A DNA stretch of 33,947 bases from Enterocloster bolteae. Lineage in GTDB: Bacteria > Bacillota > Clostridia > Lachnospirales > Lachnospiraceae. The position numbers and the translations under genes are program-made. Below are positions 32,736 through 33,947 of the stretch, in pieces (positions within the stretch are counted from its first letter, which is position 1; each line of letters starts with the position of its first letter). Below the pieces are notes generated by a model, which worked only from the letters and a program-made list of their open reading frames with translations, made no database searches and was not told the origin of the DNA. The stretch lies in contig JAETNT010000046.1 in the NCBI GenBank assembly GCA_021772025.1, positions 1-33,947 on the forward strand, given 5' to 3'.

Positions 32736-32779
32736 AAATTTAATGGTTCAATCGTCATAAAAAGATAGTTTCTATTCAT
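32714..32779 (-). CDS. Candidate leader peptide of the acetyltransferase
   Basis: 21 codons, beginning MNRNYLFMTIEPLNLEGDY, with AAAGGAG upstream of the ATG. It ends immediately before the TCCCTCC arm of the hairpin, 27 bp before the acetyltransferase ATG. Its size, ribosome binding site and placement match leader peptides of attenuated resistance genes, but the residues match none that I know. Confidence 0.45.
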   Translation of the reverse strand: MNRNYLFMTIEPLNLEGDYML

Positions 32780-32923
32780 AATGAACATCTCCTTTCGGTT
32801 TAGGATATCTATAATAAACACAAACGTGTAATTGTATCATTACAAATTATTATTTTGTATATCATAAACAACCATTGTAATTATAGGGGGATTTATTGAA
32901 TTTTACGCTTTAATATCATTCCT

Positions 32924-32998
32924 TTAGCTCTTCATAATCACTGAGCACTTTTTTACCTGATTTGCTCTGCACAGTTTGTCTTTGAAGTTTGTAAGCAT
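32924..32998 (-). CDS. Small reading frame with strong ribosome binding site
   Basis: 24 codons (MLTNFKDKLCRANQVKKCS and five more) starting 64 bp after the nucleotidyltransferase stop, with GGAGGAGG 4 nt before the ATG. It could be a short peptide or the truncated start of a lost downstream gene. No signal peptide; basic, with two Cys. Confidence 0.3.
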   Translation of the reverse strand: MLTNFKDKLCRANQVKKCSVIMKS

Positions 32999-33061
32999 AA
33001 TGCCTCCTCCAGTCCTGCCCCGTGAAACTGCTTCTTAAGGCAGGAATCGTTCTCAACATCG

Positions 33062-33724
33062 TCATTTGACTCCATCAGCCGTAAATCCATATCTCTGACA
33101 AATTTCATGCACCGTTTCCGCATATATGCTTCTGGAATGTTTATGCGGGTCATGATTGCTATTCTTCTTTTCCAGATATAATTTTCTCATTTCCTTCCAA
33201 TATCCATGTTCTTTTATCCATTGACTCTTTTCAGATAACAAATAATATCCCTTGGGCTGATCTTCCCAGGTATATGTTTTCTGTTTTTTATTAAAACGAA
33301 TATATTGTTGGCGTTCTTTGCCATTACTATCTGTGTAATCATTTATGATAGCAAAATCACAGCTATGTAATATTCTTGAATTTATTCTGTCTTTTAATTT
33401 AATCGTCAAAACGCGTGTTGAATCTTCCGCATAGTCATACCCAAACCGAGGTGCAATCTGATCCAGTGCAACTCGTATCTTATTCTTGATTTCTTTTGCT
33501 GAAAAGATATTTTCGTTATCCTCGACTTGTATATTGACATCAAAATCAAATCCGATATTATTTCCTATATCCTGTGTTACCATTTGCTGCCCGGCACTTC
33601 CTACAAATTCAAACCGAAACGTGAAATCATGACATACTAAGTTATGCACAGAGTTCATGATTGAGATCAGGTCCTTCTTGATAGGGGATAATTGTTCGGA
33701 TGACACATACTTAAAATGATACAT
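33062..33724 (-). CDS. Nucleotidyltransferase-fold (Pol beta superfamily) protein
   Basis: 220 residues. The superfamily signature is complete: GS at 42-43 (FVGSAGQQM), D60-x-D62 (FDFDVNI) and a third Asp at 123 (SCDFAII). This is the catalytic set of enzymes that transfer a nucleotide to a small molecule, RNA or protein, and also of cyclic-oligonucleotide synthases. No partner or effector gene is visible, so the substrate is open. The C-terminal part from about 150 is basic and aromatic (YTWEDQPKGYYLLSEKSQWI). Start 33724 has GAAGGAG 8 nt upstream. It has its own strong promoter with a palindrome, so expression is probably repressed by default. Confidence 0.78.
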   Translation of the reverse strand: MYHFKYVSSEQLSPIKKDLISIMNSVHNLVCHDFTFRFEFVGSAGQQMVTQDIGNNIGFDFDVNIQVEDNENIFSAKEIKNKIRVALDQIAPRFGYDYAEDSTRVLTIKLKDRINSRILHSCDFAIINDYTDSNGKERQQYIRFNKKQKTYTWEDQPKGYYLLSEKSQWIKEHGYWKEMRKLYLEKKNSNHDPHKHSRSIYAETVHEICQRYGFTADGVK

Positions 33725-33762
33725 TTTTACTTCTCCTTCTAAAAATTATTCCCATGCCGACC

Positions 33763-33814
33763 ATTTAACATTTGTTAAATCGTTTCATTATACATCTATT
33801 TTCAAATATGTCAA
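33763..33814 (-). promoter_or_regulatory. Promoter and palindromic operator of the nucleotidyltransferase gene
   Basis: Consensus hexamers TTGACA (33814-33809) and TATAAT (33792-33787), 16 bp apart. Right after the -10, ATTTAACA-AA-TGTTAAAT (33780-33763) is a perfect palindrome over the expected transcription start, typical of a repressor site. Confidence 0.75.
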
Positions 33815-33885
33815 GAGCCTTTCGATTAAAGTCAGGACAAACGCATGAATTGTTTTCTTTCCTCATTATTTAAAATATCTTGTTT

Positions 33886-33947
33886 TTAAAAGTTCAGTAC
33901 CTGCTCCAAAAACTCCGCTGGGTTCATACTGATTACGAACCGTTTCT
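33886..33947 (-). CDS. Possible 3' end of a gene running off the window
   Basis: The last 60 bases on the minus strand read open as FVISMNPAEFLEQVLNF, then TAA at 33888-33886. The window edge cuts the frame, and another frame is also open here, so this is only a guess. Confidence 0.3.
   Translation of the reverse strand, partial: KRFVISMNPAEFLEQVLNF

Noticed and set aside
32953..33153. 66-codon minus-strand frame
   Set aside because: It overlaps the nucleotidyltransferase gene in another frame and has no ribosome binding site; only the short frame at 32924-32998 has one.

Overview
The window reads as chromosomal DNA of a low-to-mid GC Clostridia bacterium, most likely Lachnospiraceae. The basis is the Firmicutes gene order rplU-prp-rpmA-obgE-yhbY-nadD-yqeK-rsfS, an L27 with the Prp-cleaved N-terminal extension, a full-length PurL with fused glutaminase, strong AGGAGG-type ribosome binding sites, and a tRNA without an encoded CCA end. 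The genus cannot be fixed from sequence alone. Nearly all housekeeping genes lie on the minus strand.

Layout, left to right. 22-5108: AGCS amino-acid/sodium symporter, a small conserved hypothetical, DNA polymerase I (polA), a zinc-finger (zf-HC2) membrane protein and tRNA-Leu(CAA) with its promoter and terminator. 5138-7140: a compact restriction-modification operon, a NotI-family endonuclease followed with a 4-bp overlap by a beta-class DNA methyltransferase, with a promoter carrying a palindrome and a direct repeat. 7204-8997: three copies of a structured hairpin repeat, an exported single-anchor protein, uracil phosphoribosyltransferase (upp) and a bidirectional terminator. 9002-9880: an Rpn-family PD-(D/E)XK nuclease.

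9966-15063 is the main accessory region: a BlaI-type repressor and an M56 (BlaR1-type) membrane metalloprotease bracketing four unrecognised genes plus a stand-alone copy of the M56 sensor domain. The M56 protein carries a short Cys/His-rich extracellular tail instead of a penicillin-binding sensor. That tail has been duplicated (about 454 bp) next to a 61-residue signal-peptide-bearing peptide gene. The blaI and M56 promoters share the same dyad in an 18-bp spacer, so the whole block looks like one self-regulated surface-sensing system of unknown stimulus.

15204-23146: a small remnant, purL, a sigma-like protein lacking region 4, a divergent autoregulated LysR gene, and a nuclease-XPD helicase fusion. 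23168-31411: conserved ribosome/NAD/GTPase genes, then rplU with its leader, an RNase G lacking the zinc-link Cys pair, and the radical SAM pair TIGR03936/TIGR03960. 31412-33947: a degraded accessory end with a frameshifted pseudogene, a GNAT acetyltransferase with a candidate attenuating leader peptide, and a nucleotidyltransferase-fold protein behind a strong promoter with an 18-bp palindrome.

The best candidates for something new are the M56/BlaI sensor locus with its detached sensor domain, the NotI-like operon with its palindromic promoter, and the hairpin repeats at 7204-7341 with compensatory base changes. All calls come from reading the sequence; no database search was possible.
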